Positions 27,832 to 37,369 are shown, counted from the first letter of the stretch. The stretch is 64,000 nt of DNA from Tenericutes bacterium MZ-XQ (GCA_002838205.1 CP017950.1:1122858-1186857), one strand, 5' to 3'. Program-made: numbers and translations. The notes: generated by a model from the sequence alone, not told the origin.

Positions 27832-28785
27832 ATGAACTTATTAGATTTATTTGTCTCACCTGTAATGTTGAGTCCTATTGGATTAACACTACTTATTGTT
27901 GGCGGTATATTATTACTGATTGCTGCAGCTAGTTTTAGATTAGTTACGCAAACTAAAAAATATGTGGTTGAACGTCTTGGTGGATATTATACAACTTGGG
28001 GTGTAGGTATTCACTTCTTAGTTCCAATATTAGATCGTGTTGTTAGTGTTGTTTCATTAAAAGAACAAGTGAAAGACTTTGATCCACAACCAGTAATTAC
28101 AAAAGATAATGTTACCATGCAAATTGATACAGTTGTATTCTTCTCAATCACTGATCCAAAAGCTTATACATACGGTACAGAAAACCCTATGTTAGCGATT
28201 GAAAAAATATCCGCAACTACGTTACGTAATATCATTGGCGATCTTGATTTAGACCAAACACTTACTTCAAGAGATTTAATCAACACACAAATGAGACGTA
28301 TCTTAGATGAAGCAACTGACCCATGGGGTATCAAGGTGAATCGTGTTGAGGTTAAGAATATTCTTCCACCTAAAGACATCCGTGATTCAATGGAAAAACA
28401 AATGCGTGCTGAACGTGAAAGACGTCAAACCATTTTGATTGCTGAAGGTCAAAAACGTGCTGAAATTCTTAAAGCTGAAGGTGAAGCTGAAGCTGTTATT
28501 CTAAGAGCAAATGCTGTTAAAGAACAAAAGATTAGAGAAGCTGAAGGTGAAGCTGAAGCGATTTATAAATTAAAAGAAGCTGAAGCGTTAGGTATCAAAC
28601 TCATTAAAGATTCAATGCCTGACGAAGCTGTATTAAAGATTAAAGGTTATGAAGCATTAGCTAAAGTTGCTGATGGACAATCAACTAAGATTGTTGTTCC
28701 AACGAACGTTACTGATTTAGCATCATCGATCATGATGGCAGCTGAAATTGCTAAAAGCGATAAACCAAAAAAAGAAGTAAAATAA
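27832..28785 (+). CDS. SPFH (stomatin/prohibitin, band 7) protein
   Basis: Membrane-anchored scaffold protein of 317 aa: N-terminal hydrophobic segment (about 13-32), SPFH domain (about 40-200) with KYVVERLGGYYTTWGVGIHF and the typical MEKQMRAERERRQTIL, then a helical coiled-coil rich in Ala/Glu (about 200-260). It resembles QmcA and stomatin-like proteins that partner with NfeD. The gene ends at a bidirectional terminator. Likely function: oligomeric membrane domain organisation or protease regulation; no specific partner other than NfeD can be named. Confidence 0.93.
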   Translation: MNLLDLFVSPVMLSPIGLTLLIVGGILLLIAAASFRLVTQTKKYVVERLGGYYTTWGVGIHFLVPILDRVVSVVSLKEQVKDFDPQPVITKDNVTMQIDTVVFFSITDPKAYTYGTENPMLAIEKISATTLRNIIGDLDLDQTLTSRDLINTQMRRILDEATDPWGIKVNRVEVKNILPPKDIRDSMEKQMRAERERRQTILIAEGQKRAEILKAEGEAEAVILRANAVKEQKIREAEGEAEAIYKLKEAEALGIKLIKDSMPDEAVLKIKGYEALAKVADGQSTKIVVPTNVTDLASSIMMAAEIAKSDKPKKEVK

Positions 28786-28792
28786 TATACAA

Positions 28793-28822
28793 AAATGAGA
28801 AACTCATTTGAGTCTCTCATTT
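28793..28822. terminator. Bidirectional terminator between the SPFH gene and the phosphodiesterase gene
   Basis: Stem AATGAGA..ACTCA/TGAGT..TCTCATT with A-runs and T-runs on either side. It serves the SPFH cluster on the plus strand and also contains the last codons and stop of the minus-strand gene ending at 28804. Confidence 0.85.
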
Positions 28823-29928
28823 TTTTTGTGGTAAACAATCAGTGGTACTTCCATCTCTCCTGCAAGGAGTCCCGCATGATGTGCTTTAAATAATTTACCT
28901 TCTTTAAATTTGAAGTATTTATTAGATATTGATATCGCCATAAAATCGCCTAAAAATGAATCTATGAGCGGATGTTGTTCACCCTGCCCAAGTAATCCAC
29001 TATAGATAAGTTCACGTTTTGATAATAGCTTATAATCATTTCCATAAGTTTCATTAAACATTTTTTTGAACTTATGTTTCTTAAAAGGTTTCACAAAAAA
29101 GTTAGTCGCTCTTGGCTCAATAGATGGCATTCTAAGTAACATTTTCATGAGTTCTTCATGTTTATATAGTTCAATGGGCTCAACATCAATTAAACCATGG
29201 TCTGCAATTACAATGATCACGGTATCTTCATTCATCGTTTGACTAAACATTTCTAAGTCATGATTAAGCTTCTCAAGTTCCACTTTAACGTGTTCACTAC
29301 AAATGCCAGTTTCATGTTCTAAAAGATCTGGATATGCCCAATAAAGATAAGAGAAACTTTTTTGGTTTTTATTTGTAATCTCTTTTAGTCTTTTAAGTTC
29401 TAAATGAAATGTTTTATACCCATTTGGTCTAAAATCAGGAAACAATTCATAAGTCTCAACATCTGTATTTGCTCGTTTAATATAGTCATAAATTAAATCT
29501 TGTTTCATATACGTCTCTCTTAAGTTATTGTGAAATGTTCTTTTCGTATCATAAAAATCTTCATTTAAAAATACTACGTGATTCGTATTTTCTTTTTTAA
29601 AATACTGAACCCATCCTAAATAACCACTAACAATAGGTGGTTTTGTTGTTAATACTGCATTGGTCGCAGCAACTGTAGTCGGAGGAAACACTGATGTGAT
29701 TTTTTTTATCATGTGTTTCCTTAAGAATGATTGATCATCTAAATGTTTTTCTAAAATGTTTGTCCCCATGCCATCAAGTAAGATTAAAGCTACATGTTTA
29801 AACCCTAAATCTAAAACTTTCTTTAATTCCGGTATCACAGGATACTTACTTTCAGCTTTATAATAATCTAAAATGGTATGACTTACATTTAATATCGAAT
29901 TGTTATAATCAGGATATTTCACATCCAT
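28804..29928 (-). CDS. Alkaline-phosphatase superfamily phosphodiesterase/nucleotide pyrophosphatase-like protein
   Basis: Protein of 374 aa with the metal-binding and nucleophile region LILLDGMGTNILEKH (about residues 51-65) followed by SVFPPTTVAATNAVLT, where a Thr is the likely nucleophile. The second metal site is VIVIADHGLIDVEP (about 242). These fit the type I phosphodiesterase/nucleotide pyrophosphatase group. No signal peptide is seen, so it is probably cytoplasmic. It begins 1 bp after the pdp stop, which suggests a role in nucleotide or phosphoester salvage, though the substrate is not known. Confidence 0.85.
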   Translation of the reverse strand: MDVKYPDYNNSILNVSHTILDYYKAESKYPVIPELKKVLDLGFKHVALILLDGMGTNILEKHLDDQSFLRKHMIKKITSVFPPTTVAATNAVLTTKPPIVSGYLGWVQYFKKENTNHVVFLNEDFYDTKRTFHNNLRETYMKQDLIYDYIKRANTDVETYELFPDFRPNGYKTFHLELKRLKEITNKNQKSFSYLYWAYPDLLEHETGICSEHVKVELEKLNHDLEMFSQTMNEDTVIIVIADHGLIDVEPIELYKHEELMKMLLRMPSIEPRATNFFVKPFKKHKFKKMFNETYGNDYKLLSKRELIYSGLLGQGEQHPLIDSFLGDFMAISISNKYFKFKEGKLFKAHHAGLLAGEMEVPLIVYHKKNERLK

Positions 29929-29929
29929 A

Positions 29930-31225
29930 TTATGATATTTTCTTTTTGATCAATACGATTTCAGTTTTTTCTTGACCAATAGTGATCGCATCAAGTAATA
30001 ATGATTTAGCTTCATCTATACCTTTGTTTCTAACATATAAGGTAGCTAAAACGTCTCCTTTTTTAACTTGATCACCAATCTTTTTATGTAAATCAATACC
30101 AACATCTAAAAGGATTTGATCTTCTTTTGTTTCTCGTCCTGCACCGAGTCTCATTGCTGCTTTACCTATATCAAGAGCATTCATTTCAGTGATATAACCA
30201 TCTTTTGGCACTAAAACTTCAACTGTTTTATCTGAAAGTAGATTTTCTGGATGTTTCAATGGATCTATATCTCCACCTTGAGCTTCTACGAGTTCCAAGA
30301 ATTTTTGATAAGCTCTTCCATCATTTAATGCTGCTTCAAGCATAGTTCTAGCTTCTTTTTGATTTGATGCAAGATTTGCATCTAATAAGAGTTGTTCACC
30401 GATGGTCAAAGTTACTTCTACTAAATCTTTAGGTCCTTTTCCATGGAGTGTTTCTATTGCTTCATATACTTCAAGTGCATTACCAATCTTGTGTCCTAAT
30501 GGTTCGTCCATACCAGTTAGTATTGCAGTAACTTTCTTACCAGCTAATTTCCCAATTTCAACCATCAGTTTTGCAAGTTTTTCTGCTTCTTCTTCAGTCT
30601 TCATAAAAGCACCATGTCCAACTTTAACATCAAGACAAATCGCATCTGCTCCACTTGCAAGTTTCTTTGACATGATACTAGATGCAATTAACGGAATACA
30701 ATCAACCGTTGCAGTTACGTCTCTTAAAGCATATAATTTTTTATCTGCAGGAGCAACATCTCCACTTTGTCCCACAACTGCAATGCCTATCTCTTGGACT
30801 TGCTTAATAAAATCCTCAACTTTGATCTCAACTTGATATCCTGGAATACTTTCAAGTTTATCGATGGTACCACCCGTATGACCTAAACCTCTACCGCTCA
30901 TTTTTGCAAACTTCGCGCCTAATGAAGCTAAAAGCGGACCTAAAATAAGTGTAACTTTATCACCTACACCACCTGTAGAGTGTTTGTCAACCTTAATCCC
31001 TTTAATATCACTTAGATCAATGGAATCTCCAGAGTCTCTCATCGCTAATGCAAGATAAGTTGCTTCTTCATCATTCATTTGATTAAAATAGGTTGCCATT
31101 AAAAAAGCACTGATTTGATAATCAGGTATATCTCCTTTTGTATATGCACTAATGACATACTCAATTTCTTGTTTTGTTAATGCATGGCCATCTCTTTTTT
31201 TAGTTATAATATCTACGATATGCAT
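29930..31225 (-). CDS. pdp: Pyrimidine-nucleoside phosphorylase
   Basis: Cleaves uridine, thymidine and deoxyuridine with phosphate. It is 431 aa from the ATG at 31225; the upstream in-frame GTG at 31234 is too close to AGGAG. Family motifs: the substrate-binding KVDKHSTGGVGDKVTL (about residues 79-94), SGRGLGHTGGTIDKLE (about 112-127), and the C-terminal GRETKEDQILLDVG. It feeds ribose-1- and deoxyribose-1-phosphate to the pathway that includes DeoC at 44 kb. The phosphodiesterase gene follows after 1 bp. Confidence 0.95.
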   Translation of the reverse strand: MHIVDIITKKRDGHALTKQEIEYVISAYTKGDIPDYQISAFLMATYFNQMNDEEATYLALAMRDSGDSIDLSDIKGIKVDKHSTGGVGDKVTLILGPLLASLGAKFAKMSGRGLGHTGGTIDKLESIPGYQVEIKVEDFIKQVQEIGIAVVGQSGDVAPADKKLYALRDVTATVDCIPLIASSIMSKKLASGADAICLDVKVGHGAFMKTEEEAEKLAKLMVEIGKLAGKKVTAILTGMDEPLGHKIGNALEVYEAIETLHGKGPKDLVEVTLTIGEQLLLDANLASNQKEARTMLEAALNDGRAYQKFLELVEAQGGDIDPLKHPENLLSDKTVEVLVPKDGYITEMNALDIGKAAMRLGAGRETKEDQILLDVGIDLHKKIGDQVKKGDVLATLYVRNKGIDEAKSLLLDAITIGQEKTEIVLIKKKIS

Positions 31226-31308
31226 ATTTATCACGTCTCCTTACTATATATTTTATCATAAAACTTATGTTTTATGTTATAATGTGATAGGTAGAAAAGA
31301 GGGACAAT

Positions 31309-31893
31309 ATGATACTTGCAATGGTTAGACATGGACAAACTCAATATAATTTAAAAGGGATTATTCAAGGCCGTATAGATAACCCATTAAATGATCACGG
31401 AAAAGACCAAGCAAAGAAAGTTGGAGCATTCCTAAACAATCGTGAACATAACTTTGATGCAATCTTATCATCACCTTTATCTAGAGCATTAGAAACAGCT
31501 TTTATCATAAAAAATGAACTTAAAATGCATCACTCTATACATGTAATTCAAAGATTTGTAGAAAGAGATTTCAATCACTTAGATGGTAAACCTGTTGAAA
31601 TTGGTATGCCATTAGTTAGACAAAAAGGTTATACCCATCCTGGTTATGAAGATGATGAAAAACTCATTCATAGAGTTGTTAAATCCGCTTTACAGTTGGA
31701 AAAAGGATATCATAATAAACAGATTCTATGTGTTGCACATTCTCACGTCATTAAAGCACTAATGACTTATGCAGAACCCACCAAATATCAAATTTCTAAT
31801 TATATGCTAGATAATGGTGATATTATATATTTTGAAATAAAAAACCAGCAAGTTAGAGTGCTTAAACATGAAAAAATGACTAGTGAAAGCTAG
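31309..31893 (+). CDS. Histidine phosphatase family protein (phosphoglycerate-mutase-like)
   Basis: Phosphatase of 194 aa with the catalytic MVRHGQTQYN at residues 5-14, the LSSPLSRALETA motif (about 56-67) and the second catalytic His in CVAHSHVIKALM. It probably acts on a small phosphorylated metabolite rather than as a glycolytic mutase, because it lacks the mutase-specific insert. The ribosome site is AGAGGGA. It lies alone on the plus strand, divergent from pdp, and its stop codon shares CTAG with the stop of plsC. Confidence 0.85.
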   Translation: MILAMVRHGQTQYNLKGIIQGRIDNPLNDHGKDQAKKVGAFLNNREHNFDAILSSPLSRALETAFIIKNELKMHHSIHVIQRFVERDFNHLDGKPVEIGMPLVRQKGYTHPGYEDDEKLIHRVVKSALQLEKGYHNKQILCVAHSHVIKALMTYAEPTKYQISNYMLDNGDIIYFEIKNQQVRVLKHEKMTSES

Positions 31894-31900
31894 TCATTTT
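31873..31900. terminator. Bidirectional terminator overlapping the stop codons of two convergent genes
   Basis: Perfect 10-bp stem AAAATGACTA/TAGTCATTTT with loop GTGAAAGC and A/T-runs on both sides. The stops of the phosphatase gene (TAG, 31891-31893) and plsC (TAG on the other strand, 31890-31892) both lie at the base of the right arm. Confidence 0.9.
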
Positions 31901-32687
31901 TTTCTAAACTACTATTGATAATATTGAAGACTTTATCTGCTAAATCTGACGTTTTTAGATCTTTAACATCTTGATATTTTATAACTTCATGTACGGTAAC
32001 TTTAATATGAGTGCTTCTAAAAGGAGCACGATGCTTTATATCAGTGGTCCCTTGGATGGATACTGGTAATAAATCTGCTTCTGCTTTCATACCTACGCGA
32101 TAAGCACCAGCTCTCATTGCGACCATTTTGATGTCGTTTCGGTCTTTAATACCACCTTCTGGGAATATGACCATTGCTACCCCCTGTTTTATAACTTTTA
32201 CTGCATCAACCATGGCTCTTGCAGTGTTTCTATCACTTGTTCTATCAATTGGAAATGCACCAACAGATTTTAATAACGTATGCATGATGGGTATTTTATA
32301 AACAGGCATTTTTGGTGTATACGATGTCGGACGATTGATAATCTCCATCATAATAACTGGATCAGCATATGATTTATGATTAGCATAAATAGTCAATCTA
32401 CCGTCTTTGGGCACGTTTTCTAATCCTTCAACCTCAAGCTTTAATCTTAGTATAAATCGATTTAAAAAGTATGCAACACTCCGATATACATAATTTTTAT
32501 ACTTACTCATGTAACTTAATTTTAAAAGCAAAGGTAATTGAATAACTACAAATAAAATGGTTAATATAAATGATACAACCAAACTAAGTAAAAACCATAA
32601 AGGAAGTATATAATAAGAAGATTCTACGATGACATGCATCATCGCAGTAAACAATACTGCAATCAGTAAAAACACAGTTGTGATCAT
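31890..32687 (-). CDS. plsC: 1-acyl-sn-glycerol-3-phosphate acyltransferase
   Basis: Lysophosphatidate acyltransferase for phospholipid synthesis, 265 aa. Two N-terminal membrane segments (about 1-22 and 28-55) precede the catalytic NHKSYADP (HX4D, about residues 106-113), the substrate-binding FPIDRTSDRN (about 147) and VIFPEGGIKDRND (about 173). It overlaps folA by 4 bp and sits at the end of a pepV-thyA-folA-plsC run. Lipid and folate genes together reflect gene packing rather than an evident pathway. Confidence 0.9.
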   Translation of the reverse strand: MITTVFLLIAVLFTAMMHVIVESSYYILPLWFLLSLVVSFILTILFVVIQLPLLLKLSYMSKYKNYVYRSVAYFLNRFILRLKLEVEGLENVPKDGRLTIYANHKSYADPVIMMEIINRPTSYTPKMPVYKIPIMHTLLKSVGAFPIDRTSDRNTARAMVDAVKVIKQGVAMVIFPEGGIKDRNDIKMVAMRAGAYRVGMKAEADLLPVSIQGTTDIKHRAPFRSTHIKVTVHEVIKYQDVKDLKTSDLADKVFNIINSSLEKND

Positions 32688-33157
32688 ACGACTTTCCTTT
32701 CGTAGGTTGCAAAAATCAACCTGTCTTCCATTTTTTTATCAATTAATTTGAATTTGCTTAAATCAAAACTTGGGAAATACACATTACCTTCATGACGTCC
32801 TAAAACATAAGTAATATAAAGTCTATCTGCATGAGGCAATAATAATTTGTAAATGGTCTTTCCACCAATAATAAAAATATCTTCTTTTGTTTCTTTTATG
32901 AAAGTAAAAATATCTTTAACATGAATAGCATCAGGATAAAATGCATCCATTATGTTTGCAACATAAACCTTTTTAAAAGGTAAAGGTTTTGTTTTATAAT
33001 AACCTTTTAATGATTGATATGTCATATCACCCATTAAAACCGCTTCATTTTTTGTTTTATTTTTAAAATATGCCAAATCTTTTGGATAATGCCAAGGTAA
33101 TACATTATCTTTACCAATCAACCAATTTTCATCCATTGCCCATATCATTGAAATCAT
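32684..33157 (-). CDS. folA: Dihydrofolate reductase
   Basis: Reduces dihydrofolate to tetrahydrofolate with NADPH. It is 157 aa, with the N-terminal [20 protein letters not shown], the active-site [16 protein letters not shown] (about residues 19-34; the acidic catalytic residue is D27), and [23 protein letters not shown] (about 94). It overlaps thyA by 4 bp, the standard pairing, since thymidylate synthase produces dihydrofolate. Confidence 0.96.
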   Translation of the reverse strand: MISMIWAMDENWLIGKDNVLPWHYPKDLAYFKNKTKNEAVLMGDMTYQSLKGYYKTKPLPFKKVYVANIMDAFYPDAIHVKDIFTFIKETKEDIFIIGGKTIYKLLLPHADRLYITYVLGRHEGNVYFPSFDLSKFKLIDKKMEDRLIFATYERKVV

Positions 33158-34020
33158 ACGGCTACTTTTCCTTTGATTGCAGGATGTGGATCATAATCTT
33201 TTAATTCAAAATCCTCATATTTGAAATCATATAGAGATTTTACATTTGGATTGAGTATCATTTTTGGTGGTTGTTTGGGCGTTCTTGATAATTGTAATTT
33301 AATCTGGTCAAAATGGTTTTGATAGATATGTGCATCCCCTAAAGTATGTACAAACTCACCGACTTTATAGCCTGTCACTTGTGCAACCATCATTAACAGT
33401 AAAGCATAAGAAGCTATATTAAAGGGAACACCTAAAAAGATGTCGGCACTTCTTTGATATAACTGAAGTGACAACCTACCATCAGCAACATAAAATTGAA
33501 TTAATGTGTGACAAGGAGGTAGTGCCATACTATGAATTTCACTTGGGTTCCACGCACTTAAAATCATCCGTCTTGAATTTGGATTATTTTTTAGCTCATC
33601 TAGAATATACTGGAGTTGATCAATACCGTTAAAATTACGCCATTGTGCACCATAAACTGGTCCTAAATCTCCATATTTAGTCGCAAAATCATCATCACTT
33701 TTGATTTTTTCGACAAAATCATTCATAGATTCACCTTGATAGTCTTTACTTTTTTTAAAAATTTCGTAAGGCCATTCATTCCAAATTCTTACCCCGTTAT
33801 CAACGAGATACTTAATATTGGTATTCCCAGAAATAAACCATAATAGTTCATGAATAATTGATCTTAAGTGAACTTTTTTAGTAGTTAAAAGGGGAAAGCC
33901 TTCGCTTAAATCAAATCGCATTTGATAACCAAAAACACTTTTGGTTCCTGTTTTGGTACGATCCATTTTAAAGGTGCCATGTTCTAATACATGTCTACAT
34001 AAATCAAGATAAGCTTTCAT
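33154..34020 (-). CDS. thyA: Thymidylate synthase
   Basis: Methylates dUMP to dTMP using methylenetetrahydrofolate. It is 288 aa, with the catalytic cysteine in [12 protein letters not shown] (about residue 170), the phosphate-binding arginine near [36 protein letters not shown], and the C-terminal KGKVAV. It follows pepV by 12 bp and overlaps folA by 4 bp. dUMP can come from the dCMP deaminase at 0.5-1.0 kb. Confidence 0.97.
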   Translation of the reverse strand: MKAYLDLCRHVLEHGTFKMDRTKTGTKSVFGYQMRFDLSEGFPLLTTKKVHLRSIIHELLWFISGNTNIKYLVDNGVRIWNEWPYEIFKKSKDYQGESMNDFVEKIKSDDDFATKYGDLGPVYGAQWRNFNGIDQLQYILDELKNNPNSRRMILSAWNPSEIHSMALPPCHTLIQFYVADGRLSLQLYQRSADIFLGVPFNIASYALLLMMVAQVTGYKVGEFVHTLGDAHIYQNHFDQIKLQLSRTPKQPPKMILNPNVKSLYDFKYEDFELKDYDPHPAIKGKVAV

Positions 34021-34032
34021 GATAAAGCCTCC

Positions 34033-35409
34033 TTATTTCGCTAATTCGTATAAAGCTTCCGTATAAATGATGATTGCTTTAAAAAAGTCATCTAAATCAA
34101 TAAATTCATTCTTTTGATGAATATATGTAGGTTTATCTAAAAAGTGAGGTCCAAACGCTACACTATTTGGTAAAGCTCTTGCAAATGTTCCACCACCAAT
34201 GATAATTGGTTCTGTCATATCACCTGTGTGCTTACGATAAACTTTTAATAAACTTTGAACCAAATCAGATTTTGGATCAACATATAGAAGTTCCTGATGA
34301 TTATCAACAGTGGCTTTAGCATCATAAATTTGCACATTTTCATTGATAAGTTGAACTACTTGATCAAAATCTACACCATTCGGATATCTTAAGTTTAAAT
34401 TGAAACGATACATACCATCAGTAGTAGATAGTGCACCTAGATTGATAGTCAAATCACCCATCTCTTCATCTCGATAGTTAACACCTAATTTATTACCATG
34501 AATATCTTTAATTAATCTTTCTTCAGCGAGCTTAACGATTTCATCTTCTAAACCTGCATACATAAAGAACTCAAACAATCGATCAATAGCATTTTCTCCA
34601 AATTGAGGCGTTGATCCATGAGCACTTTTGCCTACAACTTTGATGTAGAACTGTTGGTTTTGCTTTTCAACGACACCTTGATAATTATTTTCTTTTAAAA
34701 ATGCCTTAAACAATTGATCAAATGATTTTGTTGGATTTAAATATGCTTCTGCATAGTCAGGAACCATATTATCTCTAAATCCACCTTTTACACTTATGAT
34801 ATCTTTGCTTTCTAGTTTTCCTTCAATAAATATTCTAGAAATACCTTTTTCAGCATAAATAAGTGGGAAATCTGCATCTGGGATAAATCCTGACACTGGA
34901 ATTTCTGGATAAACACTAAAGTAATGACGTACACCTCTCCATGCTGTTTCTTCATCTGTTCCCAAAATCAGCTTAATTCTTTTAGATAGTGGTACACCTA
35001 ATTCTTTTAATATTTTTAGTGCATAATAGATCGCAATAGTAGGTCCTTTATCATCTTCAGTACCGCGTCCATACATCTTATTATCATGGATTTCTGCTCC
35101 ATATGGTGGATATGTCCAATCATTACCCGCAGGTACAACATCTAAATGTCCTATCGTTCCAACATATTCTTTTTGATTACCATAAGAAATATGTCCCGCA
35201 TATCCATCTAAGTTCACTATATCAAAGCCATCTTTTTCACCTAATTGAAGCATAAAATCAAGTGCTTCTTTGATACCTTCTCCAAATGGAGCACCCTTTC
35301 TGTTTGCGTCGTATGTTGTTAGCTCTGAATTAATTTTAATAAGACCTTTTAAGTCTCTTATAATATCATCTTTGCGATTAATAACTTCTTGTTTAAAATC
35401 TATTTTCAT
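34033..35409 (-). CDS. pepV: M20 family dipeptidase, PepV type
   Basis: Zinc dipeptidase of 458 aa cleaving a broad range of dipeptides. The start at 35409 is preferred because AAGGAG lies 9 nt upstream; two earlier ATGs are too close to it. Metal-binding motifs are VGTIGHLDVVPAG (about residue 80), MYGRGTEDDKGP (about 115) and ILGTDEETAWRG with the catalytic Glu (about 150); the last ligand His is in GPHFLDKPTYIHQKNE. Internal lid domain about 180-340. It is first in a run with thyA, folA and plsC. Its promoter overlaps a perfect inverted repeat. Confidence 0.92.
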   Translation of the reverse strand: MKIDFKQEVINRKDDIIRDLKGLIKINSELTTYDANRKGAPFGEGIKEALDFMLQLGEKDGFDIVNLDGYAGHISYGNQKEYVGTIGHLDVVPAGNDWTYPPYGAEIHDNKMYGRGTEDDKGPTIAIYYALKILKELGVPLSKRIKLILGTDEETAWRGVRHYFSVYPEIPVSGFIPDADFPLIYAEKGISRIFIEGKLESKDIISVKGGFRDNMVPDYAEAYLNPTKSFDQLFKAFLKENNYQGVVEKQNQQFYIKVVGKSAHGSTPQFGENAIDRLFEFFMYAGLEDEIVKLAEERLIKDIHGNKLGVNYRDEEMGDLTINLGALSTTDGMYRFNLNLRYPNGVDFDQVVQLINENVQIYDAKATVDNHQELLYVDPKSDLVQSLLKVYRKHTGDMTEPIIIGGGTFARALPNSVAFGPHFLDKPTYIHQKNEFIDLDDFFKAIIIYTEALYELAK

Positions 35410-35429
35410 CTTCATCATCTCCTTAATTT

Positions 35430-35463
35430 ATTGTAGCACATAATCACTTAATATTTAAGTGAT
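35430..35463 (-). promoter_or_regulatory. pepV promoter region with a perfect inverted repeat
   Basis: ATCACTTAA (35443-35451), TAT, TTAAGTGAT (35455-35463): a perfect 9-bp palindrome covering the -35 zone upstream of a -10 TACAAT (35430-35435). This placement is typical of a repressor operator. No T-run follows on the minus strand, so it is not a terminator for the upstream genes. Confidence 0.5.
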
Positions 35464-35471
35464 ATCAAAAA

Positions 35472-35495
35472 AATGGATGCAATTAAGCATCCACT
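35472..35495 (-). terminator. Terminator enclosing the stop codon of the DUF4097 gene
   Basis: GGATGC, TTAATT, GCATCC followed by ATTTTTTTG on the minus strand. The gene's TAA stop (GTG GAT GCT TAA) sits in the hairpin itself. Confidence 0.8.
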
Positions 35496-36499
35496 TCAAT
35501 TGTAATATTACCGGTATTTGTATTTGCGCTGAAGATGATTGATCCATTTAGACTTTGATACTCATCACCTTGACTATTACCATTGATTTTAATTTTGCCG
35601 GTATCTGTTTCTAGATCAAATCGATAATCATCTATTGTTGATAGTGTAACGACAATATCGCCTGTTGATGATTCTAAAATATAACTATTTGCTATGACAT
35701 GATTTAATACAATTCTTCCAGTTGATATATCAGCGTTTAAGCTTGTAAATGTACTATCTGAAATCGAAATTCTTCCTGTTGAATTATCTACAGTAGCATC
35801 ATTTGCAGTAATATCCATAAGTTCAATGTCACCAGTAGATGATTTAGCTGAAAATGTATTTGCAGATACTCCATTTAATGTCATATCTCCAGTTGAAAGC
35901 TCAACTTCATAATCTCCACTTACATTGATATCACTCATGAAAATATCACCAGTATCCGTATGTGCATATAACTCTAATGCAGTGACATTTGATATATCCA
36001 TTGAGCCTGTACGGTTATAGAGTCTTACATTTTGATATGTTTTTTCATCATCAAAATCCATATCGATATCGCCAGTCATTGTTTTTAAATCAACTGACTC
36101 AAGTGTCCAAGTCTCTGGGATATTCACTGTAACAGTAACATACTCTCTTGAAACCATATTCCATGAAAAGATATTAAGCCAAAAAGATTCAAAATCATGT
36201 GTCATAACGAATACATCATCAACTATATCAAACGTAAATGTGTCGTTTTCTTCTGCATAATAATTGATGGTTAACTCATCTTGATCAACATTATTTACTA
36301 CAATGTGTCTATTTTCTAACTCTAGCTTTATACCTGTAATCACTTGATCTTCTTCATGAGTTATCATTTCACCATAGTCTCTATCACTATTGAATGTGCC
36401 GGCAACTAAACTCCATTCTGGCACAAATATGATTGCTGCCATTACAAAAATAACTCCTACACCTAATAAAATAAATAATACTTTCATCATTGTTCTCAT
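35483..36499 (-). CDS. DUF4097-type beta-strand repeat membrane protein
   Basis: Protein of 338 aa. One N-terminal membrane anchor (about residues 5-30) is followed by a long repetitive beta-solenoid-like domain with recurring STGDI, STGRI, DTGDI and NTGNI units from about residue 130 to the end, typical of DUF4097/LiaF-like adhesin-fold proteins. It overlaps the HAAS-domain gene by 4 bp, and a PadR regulator leads the operon. Such trios in Firmicutes are linked to envelope-stress sensing; the actual signal is unknown here. Confidence 0.88.
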   Translation of the reverse strand: MRTMMKVLFILLGVGVIFVMAAIIFVPEWSLVAGTFNSDRDYGEMITHEEDQVITGIKLELENRHIVVNNVDQDELTINYYAEENDTFTFDIVDDVFVMTHDFESFWLNIFSWNMVSREYVTVTVNIPETWTLESVDLKTMTGDIDMDFDDEKTYQNVRLYNRTGSMDISNVTALELYAHTDTGDIFMSDINVSGDYEVELSTGDMTLNGVSANTFSAKSSTGDIELMDITANDATVDNSTGRISISDSTFTSLNADISTGRIVLNHVIANSYILESSTGDIVVTLSTIDDYRFDLETDTGKIKINGNSQGDEYQSLNGSIIFSANTNTGNITIEVDA

Positions 36500-37059
36500 T
36501 TTACACCTCTATATTTTTTAATTAAATTAACAAAAACTTTAAATAAGCCTTTTGCAACACCTTGACTAGCTTTATAAAACCATAAACTAATAAGACTTAG
36601 GATAGACATAACGATAAGTCCAACACCGATGTAACCTGTCACCTCTAAAAAACTTGTCATGTCAGTAAATGCAACAGCTATATAATAAATGATTGCTGCA
36701 AGGCCACTGAAAAATATGGCTATTGAAACGATAAAGAAAACAAAAACGATGACGAAACTAACGAAATAGATGACTGCAATCGGAATCCACAAAGGTGTTG
36801 CAATCAATATGAAGAAAAACTGAAATACAGTCTTAAATAAATCCTGTATTGAGTTTACTTCTCTTTTTGATAACTCACTTACCATCATATCTCTTTCAAT
36901 GGTTGCCATATGATACTGTTTCAAAATATCTTCTATTGCTTCTCCATGTTCAAGTCGATCATTAATAATTTCTTCATAATAAGAGATTACTTCATCAACT
37001 TCAGTTTTATTAAATTTTTTGCTTAATCTTTGCTCAAGCGTTTTTAACCATTTTTCCAT
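36496..37059 (-). CDS. HAAS/DUF1700 domain membrane protein
   Basis: Protein of 187 aa: an N-terminal helical HAAS domain (about 1-65, with LEQRLSKKFNKTEVDEVISYYEE) followed by three or four membrane helices (about 75-165). HAAS-domain proteins are usually encoded directly after PadR regulators and are thought to link membrane state to them. It starts 7 bp after padR and overlaps the DUF4097 gene by 4 bp. Confidence 0.88.
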   Translation of the reverse strand: MEKWLKTLEQRLSKKFNKTEVDEVISYYEEIINDRLEHGEAIEDILKQYHMATIERDMMVSELSKREVNSIQDLFKTVFQFFFILIATPLWIPIAVIYFVSFVIVFVFFIVSIAIFFSGLAAIIYYIAVAFTDMTSFLEVTGYIGVGLIVMSILSLISLWFYKASQGVAKGLFKVFVNLIKKYRGVK

Positions 37060-37066
37060 CTTAGCC

Positions 37067-37369
37067 TCACTTAGTTAATAAATCATATATTTTTTTGATA
37101 TCTTTCCATTCATCAAGAAAATCGTCAATGGCTTGATATCCTGCTTTTGTAATTTGGTAATATTTTCTATTTCTACCTTGATATAAAGCATTGTATGTCT
37201 TTAATTGTCCTGCTTTTTCAAGACGGCGTAATATTGGATATAGTGTTGATTCGCTGATCTCTACAAAATCCGATAAATCTTGTATTAACTTATATCCATA
37301 TGAATCACCTTTGCTTAATAATGCTAAGACAAAGATTTCAATTACACCTTTTTTTAATTGCTGTTTCAT
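37067..37369 (-). CDS. PadR family transcriptional regulator
   Basis: Winged-helix regulator of 100 aa (short PadR subfamily 2). The start at 37369 follows GAGGTGGG; the upstream ATG at 37381 lies before that site. Typical sequence: LKKGVIEIFVLALLSKGDSYGYKLIQDL, then ESTLYPILRRLEKAGQLKTY (recognition helix and wing) and GRNRKYYQITKAGYQ. It heads the operon with the HAAS and DUF4097 genes. A near-palindrome overlapping its promoter suggests that it represses its own operon. Confidence 0.93.
   Translation of the reverse strand: MKQQLKKGVIEIFVLALLSKGDSYGYKLIQDLSDFVEISESTLYPILRRLEKAGQLKTYNALYQGRNRKYYQITKAGYQAIDDFLDEWKDIKKIYDLLTK

Noticed and set aside
30402-30836. A 144-codon open frame on the plus strand, antisense to pdp
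   Set aside because: It mirrors the codon pattern of pdp, is Ser/Ala/Ile-rich, and has no ribosome site or promoter. Similar antisense frames inside oraE (18375-18683, 18732-19007) were rejected for the same reason.
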